Positions 16,619 to 24,893 of a stretch of 64,000 nucleotides of DNA are shown here, piece by piece. Source of the DNA: Kribbella sp. ALI-6-A (GTDB lineage: Bacteria; Actinomycetota; Actinomycetes; Propionibacteriales; Kribbellaceae); NCBI RefSeq assembly GCF_001984195.1, contig NZ_MTQN01000010.1, positions 1,054,001 through 1,118,000 on the forward strand. The letters run 5' to 3'. A model generated the notes under the pieces. It did not search any database, was not told the DNA's origin, and was given only the letters and a program-made list of their open reading frames with translations. Position 1 is the first letter of the stretch; each line of letters opens with the position of its first letter. The position numbers and the translations under genes are program-made.

Positions 16619-17126
16619 ACTCGCTGGTCAGAAGCTCGCGGCGGCGCCGGAGCCGGCGGGGTGCGTGCCACTGATCGATCAAGACTCCGGCCCACGCCAG
16701 GGCCGCCAGAATGGACCACCACCTGCCGATGGCGATGTTCACCACGGCGACCGCCAAGTTGAAGCCGAACACGGCGATGACCCACTTGCGGAAGCGCTTT
16801 AGCCGGTCGAGGCGCAGGTCGACCAGCTGGAGCGCCGTGGCACGGATGTCGGGGCGGGTGGGTACCGCCCCGCGCCACGTGGCGGTGCGGGCGGCCGCCC
16901 AGTCGTCGGCGGGAAGCGCTTCGAGGACCTGCCGCATCTCACCGCGAGGCTTGCGGGAGCCGAGGGCGACGGTGGCACCGACCAGCAGCCCGCTCGCGGC
17001 GCCGAAGCCGAGCGCGGCGGGGGTCGTGTCACCGGAGACCTTCGTCACGACGAAGATCGCGATGGCGAACGGGACACCGACCAACAGTCCAACGATCCAC
17101 GCGGAAGTCCTCAGCAGCCACTGCAT
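16617..17126 (-). CDS. Hypothetical membrane protein
   Basis: A 169-residue protein not recognised as any named family. Four hydrophobic segments are visible at about residues 8-28, 36-56, 115-133 and 137-150. A charged cytoplasm-like region lies between the second and third, and an Arg-rich end (RRLRRRRELL) follows the last. It lies between the two operator boxes, divergent from the WYL regulator, and box 2 is 57-82 bases upstream of its start. It may therefore belong to the same small regulon. The ATG start is not supported by a strong ribosome site. Confidence 0.65.
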   Translation of the reverse strand: MQWLLRTSAWIVGLLVGVPFAIAIFVVTKVSGDTTPAALGFGAASGLLVGATVALGSRKPRGEMRQVLEALPADDWAAARTATWRGAVPTRPDIRATALQLVDLRLDRLKRFRKWVIAVFGFNLAVAVVNIAIGRWWSILAALAWAGVLIDQWHAPRRLRRRRELLTSE

Positions 17127-17182
17127 CGCGCCATCCTTCCGCAGGTGGGGGCCATTCCCCGGGCGAACGTCGCAGTCGTTGA

Positions 17183-17208
17183 ATACCTGACAGGCAGTGG
17201 CAGTGTTT
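17183..17208. promoter_or_regulatory. Operator-like box 2 (CTGACA-n5-TGGCAG)
   Basis: Second copy of the 26-base box, 18 bases upstream of the WYL regulator's ATG and between it and the divergent membrane-protein gene. TTGAAT at 17179-17184 overlaps its edge and could be a -35 element. The arrangement suggests autoregulation. Confidence 0.6.
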
Positions 17209-17225
17209 CGGCGTAGGGTCGGGCC

Positions 17226-18197
17226 ATGCGTTCCAGTCGGTTGCTGTCGATCTTGTTGCTGCTGCAGACGCGGCGGCAGCTGACGGCACGCGAATTGGCC
17301 GACGAGCTGGAGGTTTCACTGCGGACGATCTACCGCGACGTCGAGGCATTGGCAGCCGCGGGCGTGCCCGTGTACGCGGATCAGGGCCGGGCCGGCGGAT
17401 ACCGGCTCGTCGACGGGTACCGGACGCGGCTGACCGGATTGACCGAGCAGGAGGCCGCCGCGCTGTTCCTGGTGGGCATGCCCGGTCCTGCCGCAGCGCT
17501 CGGGCTGACCGCGGAGACGAGTGCGGCGGAGCTGAAGTTGCTGGCCGCGCTGGCGCCGGACCAGCGGGATCGGGCCGGGCGGCTGAAGAACCGGTTCTAC
17601 CTGGACATGCCGGCCTGGTACTCCGACGCCGAGGACTCGCCGCAGCTCGCACCGGTCGCGGAGGCGGTGCTGCACGACCGCCGGATCAAGGTGCTCTACC
17701 GCCGCTGGGAGGCCCCGCGCGAGGTGGAGCGCACCCTCGATCCGTACGGCCTCGTGCTGAAGAACGGCAGCTGGTACGTCGTGGCCTCGGCCTCCGGCGC
17801 GGTCCGGACCTACCGGGTCTCCAACATCCTCGACCTGACGGTGACCGGCGAGGAGTTCACCCGCCCGCCCGGGTTCGACCTGGCGACGGTGTGGCGCGAA
17901 CACCTGGAGGAGTTCGACCAGCGGCGCTTCACCGGTACGGCGGTGGTGCGGGTGTCGGCGCGACTCGTGAACCGGCGCAAGGACGTGTCGTTTCCCGTGC
18001 TGGTGAAGGCGATCGAGGCCGCCGAACCGGCCGAGGACGGCACGGTGACGGTGACCGTGCCGATCGAGTCGGTCGGCAACGCCGCGGCGCAGTTCATCCG
18101 GTACGGCGACGAGCTCGAGGTGCTCGCGCCCGACGAGGTGCGGGCCGAGATCAGGCGGTTGGCGACGACGGTGGCCGAGCTCTATCCCGCGCCGTGA
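17226..18197 (+). CDS. WYL-domain transcriptional regulator (YafY type)
   Basis: A 323-residue regulator with an N-terminal helix-turn-helix (RLLSILLLLQTRRQLTAREL and VSLRTIYRDVEAL, residues about 5-42). A WYL domain around IKVLYRRWEAPREVERTLDPYGL with GSWYVVA follows, then a C-terminal WCX-like region. WYL domains sense nucleic acids or small ligands. The matching boxes at its own promoter and at the duplicated-domain gene define a small candidate regulon. The 3' end overlaps the convergent peptidase gene by 47 bases. Confidence 0.9.
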   Translation: MRSSRLLSILLLLQTRRQLTARELADELEVSLRTIYRDVEALAAAGVPVYADQGRAGGYRLVDGYRTRLTGLTEQEAAALFLVGMPGPAAALGLTAETSAAELKLLAALAPDQRDRAGRLKNRFYLDMPAWYSDAEDSPQLAPVAEAVLHDRRIKVLYRRWEAPREVERTLDPYGLVLKNGSWYVVASASGAVRTYRVSNILDLTVTGEEFTRPPGFDLATVWREHLEEFDQRRFTGTAVVRVSARLVNRRKDVSFPVLVKAIEAAEPAEDGTVTVTVPIESVGNAAAQFIRYGDELEVLAPDEVRAEIRRLATTVAELYPAP

Positions 18198-19158
18198 CCC
18201 CGGCCGCCCTGACGAGATCGTGCGGTACGGCGTACCGGGTGCGGCCCTGGAAGCCGGTCGTGGTGCGGGCGGCGACGAGCGAGTTGAGCAGGGCTTCCTC
18301 GACCGATTCCAGGGTGGCCTGGAAGACCGGGCGCAGTTCCTGGTCGGGCATCGGCGGCTGGTGCGAAGTGGCGAACGCGATCGCGTAGTCGCCGCTGCCG
18401 GGCGCGTAGTCCGAGCCGACCCGGCCGAGCGCGAAGATCGCGCGGCGGGCGATCCGGCCGAGCTGGCGGGCGTCGAGGGGCAGGTCGGTGGCGAGCACGA
18501 TCATGCAGGAGTTGCCGGGCGGATCGGTCTGCCGTGGGGGAGCGGGGATCGGGGTGCCGAGGACCTGGAGGGTGCCGGAGAAGTTGGCCTGGACCAGGGC
18601 GCCGATCGTGCCGGTCGGCAGCCGGCGGGACGACGTACCGATGCCGGCTTTGAAGCCGAGAGCGGCGGTTCCGGTGCCGGCGCCGACGCAGCCCTCGGCC
18701 GGGAGATCGGCGGTGGCCGAGGTGAGGGCGTCGAGCACGTGCTGCTCGGTGATCGGACGCCGGCGGATGTCGGACAGGTAGCCGTCGTTGGTTTCGCCGA
18801 CGACGGGGTTGAGGCTGGTCGCCTGCGGGTCGCGGTCGAGCAGGTAGGTGAGCAGGGCGTCGGCGGCGCGGAAGACCGAGAGGGTGCCGGTGAGCACGAT
18901 CGGGGTCTCCAGCAGGCCGAGCTCGTCGAGCTGGGTGGAGCCGACCAGCTTGCCGTATCCGTTGCCGATGGCAACAGCTGCGGGGAGGCCGGAGGTGACG
19001 CCGGCGGGCACGATCGCGGTGACGCCGGTGTGCAGGTCGTTGCCGTTGCCGAGCGTGGTGTGGCCGACGAGGATGCCGGGGATGTCGGTGATCGCGTTCA
19101 GCTCACCGGTGGGAAGGGTGCCGGTCACGACGCCCAGGTCACGCGCTCTGGTCTGCAT
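18151..19158 (-). CDS. P1-family peptidase (DmpA/BapA-type aminopeptidase)
   Basis: N-terminal-nucleophile hydrolase of 335 residues. Members cut themselves in front of a serine that becomes the active-site nucleophile. Here the site is PPGNSCMIVLATDLPL, predicting cleavage between Asn216 and Ser217, the Asn-Ser version known from beta-peptidyl aminopeptidases. The N-terminal ITDIPGILVGHTT and VGETNDGYLSD motifs also fit. There is no signal peptide, so it should act in the cytoplasm on short or beta-peptide-like substrates. It starts 19 bases from the divergent MBL-fold gene. Confidence 0.9.
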   Translation of the reverse strand: MQTRARDLGVVTGTLPTGELNAITDIPGILVGHTTLGNGNDLHTGVTAIVPAGVTSGLPAAVAIGNGYGKLVGSTQLDELGLLETPIVLTGTLSVFRAADALLTYLLDRDPQATSLNPVVGETNDGYLSDIRRRPITEQHVLDALTSATADLPAEGCVGAGTGTAALGFKAGIGTSSRRLPTGTIGALVQANFSGTLQVLGTPIPAPPRQTDPPGNSCMIVLATDLPLDARQLGRIARRAIFALGRVGSDYAPGSGDYAIAFATSHQPPMPDQELRPVFQATLESVEEALLNSLVAARTTTGFQGRTRYAVPHDLVRAAGVTARDRARPPSSPTA

Positions 19159-19177
19159 GCCGTCTATCGTCGGTCAG

Positions 19178-19888
19178 ATGCGTGAGGAGAAGTTGCAGCG
19201 GGTGGCGGGGCGGGTGTGGGTCTATCCGCATGATCCCGATCCGGACGCGATCGGGGCCGCTGTCGGGGTGATCGCGGACGAGCGGGGCAGCGTGCTGATC
19301 GATGCGGGTAACGGCCCGGCGCATGCTCGGGAAGTACGGCGGGCGATCGAGGAAGCCGGGCTGCCTGCGCCGCGGTGGCTGGTTTACACGCATCATCACT
19401 GGGACCACACCTGGGGTGCGTCGGTGTGGGACGGGGTCGAGGTGGTGGCTCATGCCTCGGCGACGGGGATTCTGGCGGGTGAGGCCGAGCGGCCGTGGAG
19501 TCATCAGTACCTGCGCGACCAGGTGGGGGAGAACCCGAAGCTCGGGCCGAGTTTCCGGGCCCGGGCGCTCGCCGTACCGGACTTCTCCGAGCTGCGGATC
19601 GTCTTGCCACACACCACGTTCGAGGACACGCTGAGGCTGCCGACCGGGGTTCAGTTGCGGTACGTCGGCGGCCACCACGCGCCGGACTCGATCGTTGCCG
19701 TCGACCCCGAGTCGGACGTCATGCTGCTCGGGGACTGTTACTTCCCGCCGCCGTTCCACCTGCGGACCGAGGCCGACACGACCGACTTCGCGATGGCCCG
19801 CCGGTTGCTGCGCGAGCGGCACGCGTACTACGTGGACTCGCACTCCGCGCCCCGGAAGGGTCAGTCGGCAGCGACTCCCAGCGGCTGA
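19178..19888 (+). CDS. Metallo-beta-lactamase-fold hydrolase
   Basis: A 236-residue MBL-fold protein. VLIDAGNGP (39-47) and the zinc motif THHHWDHTWG (71-80, the HxHxDH pattern with Trp in the variable place) are clear, followed by YVGGHHAPDS and MLLGDCYF, which supply the remaining metal ligands. Family substrates range from thioesters to phosphodiesters and lactones; nothing here decides. It overlaps the following convergent gene by 28 bases. The ATG has no strong ribosome site. Confidence 0.85.
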   Translation: MREEKLQRVAGRVWVYPHDPDPDAIGAAVGVIADERGSVLIDAGNGPAHAREVRRAIEEAGLPAPRWLVYTHHHWDHTWGASVWDGVEVVAHASATGILAGEAERPWSHQYLRDQVGENPKLGPSFRARALAVPDFSELRIVLPHTTFEDTLRLPTGVQLRYVGGHHAPDSIVAVDPESDVMLLGDCYFPPPFHLRTEADTTDFAMARRLLRERHAYYVDSHSAPRKGQSAATPSG

Positions 19889-20475
19889 CCGGAAACCTCG
19901 GCCAAGGCGGTCGCGACCGTACGGGCGTTCAGCTGGAACTCGTCGTCCGGGACCGGCGGAAGGATGTCGCCCCAGACCGACAGCAGTGGACCGCGGAGCT
20001 GCATCATGCCGACCGGGCGGGCGAAGAACCAGACATGGAAGTGCTCACTGCCGTCGCCGAACCGACTGAAGTGGGTGCGGCCGACGCCGTCGATCCGGCG
20101 GACCGCGCCGGCCACGCGCTGAATCATCGGGCCGAGGTCGGCGAGCAGTTCGGCGGACAGGTTGTCGAGCCGGTAGTGCTCGCGCGGCAGCAGCAGCGCG
20201 ACCATCGGCAGGCCGCTCGGCTCGAGGCCGGCCTTGAGCACCCACCGCTCGTCGCCCCAGATCGCCGAGGAGTCGGGGTCGGCGCAGGTGAGACACGGAC
20301 TGCCGCCCGGCTCTCCGGCGCGGGGCGGTTCCGGCAGGACCGGCTCGGCCAGCGGGACGACCCGGACGTCGCCGTCGAAGGCGAAGAACGGCCCGCCGAG
20401 CAGGGGATCGGGCGACACGCGTTCGCCGTACGGGAGTCGGTGGTGGTAGGCGGTCGGTCGCTGGGGCGAGTCCAT
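19861..20475 (-). CDS. HIT-like protein
   Basis: A 204-residue protein with a degenerate histidine-triad motif EHFHVWFFARP near residue 150, in place of the full HxHxHxx. A possible metal-binding pair is present in PCLTCADP. HIT proteins are nucleotide hydrolases or transferases; loss of one triad residue leaves activity uncertain. I start at the ATG at 20475; the frame is open further upstream but would overlap the divergent cupin gene. No operon partner on this strand. Confidence 0.7.
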   Translation of the reverse strand: MDSPQRPTAYHHRLPYGERVSPDPLLGGPFFAFDGDVRVVPLAEPVLPEPPRAGEPGGSPCLTCADPDSSAIWGDERWVLKAGLEPSGLPMVALLLPREHYRLDNLSAELLADLGPMIQRVAGAVRRIDGVGRTHFSRFGDGSEHFHVWFFARPVGMMQLRGPLLSVWGDILPPVPDDEFQLNARTVATALAEVSGQPLGVAAD

Positions 20476-20530
20476 GCCCGCACTCTGCCTGCTGGCCGGC
20501 CCGGGCGTCACGGGTATTACCGTTTCCGGC

Positions 20531-20968
20531 ATGGCGACCGAAGAGCGGCCCGAGCTGGCCGAGGCGTTGGACCTGGCGCGGCACCCGGAGGGCGGCTGGT
20601 TCCGCGAGACCTGGCGCTCGGAGGTGACGTTCGAGCCCGAGGGGTACGACGGCCCGCGGGCGAGCGCGACCGCGATCTACTTCCTGCTCGCGCCGGGCGA
20701 GGAGTCGCGCTGGCACAAGGTGCGCTCGGCCGAGATCTGGCTGTGGCACTCCGGTGGGCCGCTGACGCTCGAGCTCGGCGGCACCGGCGACGATCCCGAA
20801 CTGCGCGAGTCGATCACGCTCGGCCCGGACGTGAAGGCCGGTCAGCAGCCGCAGGCCGTCGTACCGGCCGGGGCCTGGCAGGCCGCGCGACCGGTCGACG
20901 ACGAAGCGGTGCTGGTGTCGTGTTTCGTGTCGCCCGGCTTCGACTTCGCGGACTTCACGCTGCGCTGA
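20531..20968 (+). CDS. DUF985 cupin-fold protein
   Basis: A 145-residue cupin of the DUF985 family. LARHPEGGWFRETWRS at the start, SATAIYFLL, WHKVRSAEIWLWHSGGPL and the end VSCFVSPGFDFADF are all typical. The His and Glu of HKVRSAEIW fit the metal or ligand site of the barrel. Biochemical function is unknown for most members. The ATG was chosen because the conserved domain begins there. Confidence 0.88.
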   Translation: MATEERPELAEALDLARHPEGGWFRETWRSEVTFEPEGYDGPRASATAIYFLLAPGEESRWHKVRSAEIWLWHSGGPLTLELGGTGDDPELRESITLGPDVKAGQQPQAVVPAGAWQAARPVDDEAVLVSCFVSPGFDFADFTLR

Positions 20969-20972
20969 GGTC

Positions 20973-21803
20973 CTAGAAAAGGACGGTGGCCAAGGCCTCG
21001 TAGCCCGGCAGCAGGTCCGGGCCTTCCTTGCCGAGCTGCTGGACGACGACCTGGTCGGCGCCGGCCTCGAGATGGGCCTTCAGCCCGTCGGCGATCTCGA
21101 CCGCCGTACCGTGCAGGACGAGGGCGTCGACCAGGTCGTCGCTGCCGCCGTTCTCGATGTCCTCGTCGGTGTAGCCGAGGCGCTTGAGGTTGCTCGTGTA
21201 GTTGCTCAGCTGGAGATAGCCGGCCAGGTAGTCGCGGGCGATCGAGCGGGCGATGTCCGGATCGGTCTCCAGTACGACCTTCTGCTCAGGCGCGAGCAGC
21301 GCGGTGCGGCCGAGTGTCTCGCGCGCCTGACGCGTGTGCTCGGGCGTGGTCAGGTACGGCAGGGCGCCCGCGGTCCGCTCGGCCGACAGCTGCAGCACCC
21401 GCGGTCCGAGCGCCGCCAGCGCCCGCCGGTCGACCGGGACCTTCGCCTCGTCCAGCGCGTCCAGGTAGTCGACGATCGTTGCGTAGGGCGACTTGTACGC
21501 GCCGTCCCGCTCGCGGTGACCGATCCCGACGCCGAGCAGGAAGCGGCCCGGGTGCTCCTCCTCCAGCCGGTGGTACGACGCCCCGACCGCGGCCGCGTCG
21601 TCCCGCCACATGTTGACGATGCTGGTCCCGACCGTCACGGTCTGCGTCGAGGCGAGCAGCACCTCGGCGTCGCGCAGGTCGGCGTCCGGAGAGGCACCGA
21701 GCCAGAGCGCGCCGTACCCGAGCTGCTCCAGCCCGGAGGCGAGTTCGGGACCCCATTTCTCCGCCTGGTGCCAAACCCCGAACCGTCCCAGATCGACCGC
21801 CAC
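20973..21803 (-). CDS. LLM-class (F420-dependent) oxidoreductase
   Basis: A 276-residue TIM-barrel protein of the luciferase-like monooxygenase family. It shows LGRFGVWHQAEKWGPELA at the N-terminus, YGALWLGASPDADLRDAEVLLA, VGTSIVNMWRDD and FLLGVGIGHRE, the usual landmarks of the F420-using actinobacterial branch. Only 4 bases separate it from the convergent cupin gene. The cofactor assignment is by family resemblance, and the substrate is unknown. Confidence 0.86.
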   Translation of the reverse strand: MAVDLGRFGVWHQAEKWGPELASGLEQLGYGALWLGASPDADLRDAEVLLASTQTVTVGTSIVNMWRDDAAAVGASYHRLEEEHPGRFLLGVGIGHRERDGAYKSPYATIVDYLDALDEAKVPVDRRALAALGPRVLQLSAERTAGALPYLTTPEHTRQARETLGRTALLAPEQKVVLETDPDIARSIARDYLAGYLQLSNYTSNLKRLGYTDEDIENGGSDDLVDALVLHGTAVEIADGLKAHLEAGADQVVVQQLGKEGPDLLPGYEALATVLF

Positions 21804-21915
21804 GTCGTGCTCCTCTCGTCAACACTGCAACCCGGTCTTCAGGGCAACTCCGGGCGGAGAGCAGCCATTCCGGCGACAGGTGCAAGTCTTGCTGCTACTC
21901 CTGGGTCACTCAACG

Positions 21916-21935
21916 ATGGTTGCGCCGGCAACCAT
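21916..21935. promoter_or_regulatory. Perfect palindrome before the DHFR-like gene
   Basis: ATGGTTGC (21916-21923) and GCAACCAT (21928-21935) form a perfect inverted repeat with a 4-base centre, 32-51 bases before the DHFR-like gene start. It fits a dimeric repressor site or a short hairpin. The rest of 21804-21967 shows no gene. Confidence 0.45.
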
Positions 21936-21967
21936 TCGGTGAGCCCGCCCGGTGCTTGGATTCGGGG

Positions 21968-22543
21968 ATGCGCAGACTCACCTATTACGTCGGGGCGTCC
22001 GTGGACGGGTTCATCGCGGACCCCGACGGCGGGCTCGGCGCGTTTCCGATCTCGCCGGAAGTGGTCGACCACATCGCGGGCGAGTACCCGGAGACGCTGC
22101 CGGGACAGGCCCGCGAGCAGCTCGGACTGAGCGGACCCGGCCGGCACTTCGACACGATCGTCCAGGGGCGCGGCAGCTACGCGCTGGCACTCGACGCGGG
22201 TGTCACCAGCCCGTACCCGCACCTCAAGCAGTACGTCGTCTCGTCGACGCTGTCCGACGTCGACCCGGACGTGACGGTGATCCCGTCCGACCCGGTCGGC
22301 GCGATCCGCGCTCTGAAGCAGCAAGACGGGGGTGGGATCTACTTGGCCGGCGGAGGCAACCTCGCCGGTCAGCTGCTCGGGGAGATCGACGAGCTGATCG
22401 TGAAGATCTACCCGGTCGTGCTCGGCGGCGGCATCCCGCTGTTCGGTACCGGGTTCGCGCCCACGGGGCTCACCGCGAGCGAGCACCAGCTCCTCGGCGA
22501 CGGGACCGCCGTACTGCGGTACCGGCTCACAGGAACGAGTTGA
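21968..22543 (+). CDS. Dihydrofolate-reductase-family protein (RibD C-terminal domain)
   Basis: A 191-residue NADPH-binding reductase-like protein starting RLTYYVGASVDGFIADPDGG, the usual start of this stand-alone RibD_C family. DTIVQGRGSY and IYLAGGGNLAGQLL bind the nucleotide. It has no deaminase part and is unlikely to take part in riboflavin synthesis, which is covered by ribD in this window. Substrate unknown. Its end overlaps the convergent hydrolase gene by 17 bases. Confidence 0.86.
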   Translation: MRRLTYYVGASVDGFIADPDGGLGAFPISPEVVDHIAGEYPETLPGQAREQLGLSGPGRHFDTIVQGRGSYALALDAGVTSPYPHLKQYVVSSTLSDVDPDVTVIPSDPVGAIRALKQQDGGGIYLAGGGNLAGQLLGEIDELIVKIYPVVLGGGIPLFGTGFAPTGLTASEHQLLGDGTAVLRYRLTGTS

Positions 22544-23396
22544 GCCGGTCGACCAAGGTCTTCGGGGACTCCTCCGGGATGAAGTGGCCGCAGCCGAGGC
22601 CTTCGCCTTGGACGGTGGGGGACCAGCGGCTCCAGATCTCGAGCGGATTGCCCCAGCGCGGGAGGCCTCCGGCGTTGCCCCACAGCACCAGGACCGGGCA
22701 CTCGATCGTGCGGCCGTCAGCGAGGTCCTTCTCGTCGAGCTCGCGGTCGATCGTTGCTCCGGCGCGGTAGTCCTGGCACATCGCGTGCCGGACCGACGGT
22801 TTGTCCAGCGCGGCCAGGTAGTCCGCCAGCGCGTCGGGTGCCAGCGCGATCTCGTGCGGTGACAGCGACGGGCTACCTTCGGGGTACAGATAGTCGCCGG
22901 TGAGCAGTTCCTCCGGCTCCGGCTCCGGGCGCGCGAGCACGTTCCAGTGCCAGTCGCGCAGCTCGTCCTCCGGCTGATCGGCGGCCGCGGCCCACATGTC
23001 CGCGGTCGGAATGATGTCGAGCGTGACCAGCTTCTCCACCCGCTCCGGGTGATCGAGGGCCATCCGGTACCCGACCCGGCCGCCGCGATCGTGGCCGACG
23101 ACGACGAACCGGTCGTGCCCGAGCCGGTCCATCAGCTCGATCTGGTCCGTGGCCAGCGCGCGCTTGCTGTACGCCGCGACGCTGTCCTCGCGGGCCGGCG
23201 AGGATTCGCCGTACCCGCGCAGGTCGGGCACCACGACGGTGTGGGTCTTCGCCAGCTCGGGTGCGACCTGGTGCCAGCAGGCGTGCGTCTGCGGGAAGCC
23301 GTGCAGCAGCAGCACCGGCGGCCCGTCACCGCCGACCCGGCAACGAACCGAGGTGTCGGACAGGTCGATCGTCTGGGTCTCGAAACCGGGAAACAT
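22527..23396 (-). CDS. Alpha/beta hydrolase (epoxide hydrolase / haloacetate dehalogenase-like)
   Basis: A 289-residue alpha/beta hydrolase. HGFPQTHACW (32-41) is the oxyanion-hole region, VVGHDRGGR places the nucleophile Asp at residue 103, and GCGHFIPEESP near the end supplies the catalytic His. An Asp nucleophile with HDRG fits dehalogenases and epoxide hydrolases rather than Ser esterases. The ATG at 23396 was preferred over an in-frame TTG at 23429. Confidence 0.85.
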   Translation of the reverse strand: MFPGFETQTIDLSDTSVRCRVGGDGPPVLLLHGFPQTHACWHQVAPELAKTHTVVVPDLRGYGESSPAREDSVAAYSKRALATDQIELMDRLGHDRFVVVGHDRGGRVGYRMALDHPERVEKLVTLDIIPTADMWAAAADQPEDELRDWHWNVLARPEPEPEELLTGDYLYPEGSPSLSPHEIALAPDALADYLAALDKPSVRHAMCQDYRAGATIDRELDEKDLADGRTIECPVLVLWGNAGGLPRWGNPLEIWSRWSPTVQGEGLGCGHFIPEESPKTLVDRLNSFL

Positions 23397-23750
23397 GACC
23401 GACCGGTTCACCGCGAGCGACGACGGCAAACCTCAGCGTCGCCACCGGGTTTCCGGGCCGGGAACCGGGCGGGCAGAGCTCTCCCGAACCCAGGTGGAGA
23501 GAGTGTTAAGAATGCGCTGCCCCGGGGCCGGAAAGCCAACCTCACAGGGCGCCACGACGTCTTCGAAAGAGTGTAACCGTTCCGCAGGGAGCGCTTCCGC
23601 GCGTCGTCGCGGGACAAGACCATCCACTGCAGTGGTATGAACCCTGCGGGCTTACACTCGCAGCGACTCGGCACGGACGACCCCTCGACCGCCGGGCCGC
23701 GGACACAGCGACGTGGGCCGCATTCCCTGGAGACGGAAGAAGGGCGAGCA
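23397..23750. other. Intergenic region before alanine dehydrogenase
   Basis: No gene is supported over 354 bases. It holds the promoters of the hydrolase and ald genes. A perfect 12-base palindrome CCACTGCAGTGG lies at 23624-23635, 116-127 bases before the ald start, and is a candidate regulator site. I could not match any known riboswitch here. Confidence 0.4.
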
Positions 23751-24866
23751 GTGAAGGTCGGAGTTCCGAAGGAAGTCAAGAACCACGAGTACCGGGTGGC
23801 GATCACACCGTCCGGTGTCCACGAGTTCGTGCGCAACGGGCACGAGGTTCTGATCGAGCAGGGCGCGGGCGCCGGCTCGCTGCTCACCGACGAGGAGTTC
23901 GTCGCCGCGGGGGCGCGGATCGTGCCGACCGCCGACGAGGTCTGGGGCGACGCGGAGCTGGTGCTGAAGGTCAAGGAGCCGGTCGCCGAGGAGTACCACC
24001 GGATGCGCCGCGACCAGGTGCTGTTCACCTACCTGCACCTGGCCGCGAGCCAGGAGTGCACGGAGGCGCTGATCAACTCCGGCATCACCGGCATCGCCTA
24101 CGAGACCGTCCAGCTGCCCGACGGGTCGCTGCCGCTGCTGGCGCCGATGAGCGAGGTCGCGGGCCGGCTGGCGCCGCAGGCCGGGGCCTACCACCTGATG
24201 CGCAACGGCGGCGGCCGCGGCGTGCTGATGGGCGGCGTCTCCGGTGTGCACGCGGCCCGCGTGGTGGTGATCGGTGCGGGCGTGTCCGGGATGAACGCGG
24301 CCGCGATCGCGCTCGGCATGCAGGCCGAGGTGCAGCTGTTCGACCGCAACATCGCCCGGCTGCGCGAGGCCGACAAGATCTACCAGGGGCACCTGCGCAC
24401 GGTCGCGTCGAACGCGTTCGAGATCGAGCGCGCGGTGCTCGAGGCCGACCTGGTCATCGGCGCGGTGCTGATCCCGGGCGCGAAGGCGCCGAAGCTGGTC
24501 AGCAACGAGCTGGTCTCGCGGATGAAGCCCGGCAGCGTGCTGGTCGACATCGCGATCGACCAGGGCGGCTGCTTCGAGGACTCCCGGCCGACGACACACG
24601 CCGACCCGGTCTACCGGGTCCACGACTCGTTGTTCTACTGCGTCGCCAACATGCCCGGCGCGGTGCCGAACACCTCGACGTACGCGCTCACCAACGTGAC
24701 GCTGCCGTACGCCGTGGAGCTGGCCAACCTGGGCTGGCGCGAGGCGATGAAGTCCGACCACAGCCTCGCGCTCGGCCTGAACACGCACGACGGGCATGTC
24801 ACCTACGGCCCGGTCGCCGAGGCCCACGACCTGGACCAGCTGAAGCTGGACGAGGTCCTGGTCTGA
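23751..24866 (+). CDS. ald: Alanine dehydrogenase
   Basis: NAD-dependent enzyme interconverting L-alanine and pyruvate plus ammonia. The 371 residues match the family's usual length. [19 protein letters not shown] opens the protein, VLFTYLHLA holds the substrate site, and [16 protein letters not shown] binds [22 protein letters not shown] and [20 protein letters not shown] are the typical C-terminal landmarks. The GTG start has GAAGAAGGG upstream. In actinobacteria ald is commonly induced by alanine or low oxygen; the palindrome upstream may be such a site. Confidence 0.96.
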   Translation: MKVGVPKEVKNHEYRVAITPSGVHEFVRNGHEVLIEQGAGAGSLLTDEEFVAAGARIVPTADEVWGDAELVLKVKEPVAEEYHRMRRDQVLFTYLHLAASQECTEALINSGITGIAYETVQLPDGSLPLLAPMSEVAGRLAPQAGAYHLMRNGGGRGVLMGGVSGVHAARVVVIGAGVSGMNAAAIALGMQAEVQLFDRNIARLREADKIYQGHLRTVASNAFEIERAVLEADLVIGAVLIPGAKAPKLVSNELVSRMKPGSVLVDIAIDQGGCFEDSRPTTHADPVYRVHDSLFYCVANMPGAVPNTSTYALTNVTLPYAVELANLGWREAMKSDHSLALGLNTHDGHVTYGPVAEAHDLDQLKLDEVLV

Positions 24867-24893
24867 CCGGGTGGAGCGGGCAGACTGCTCCGC

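Noticed and set aside
23440-23620. Possible riboswitch before alanine dehydrogenase
   Set aside because: I compared it by eye with FMN, glycine, cobalamin and c-di-AMP element consensus blocks and found no ordered match. A covariance-model search would be needed to revive the idea.
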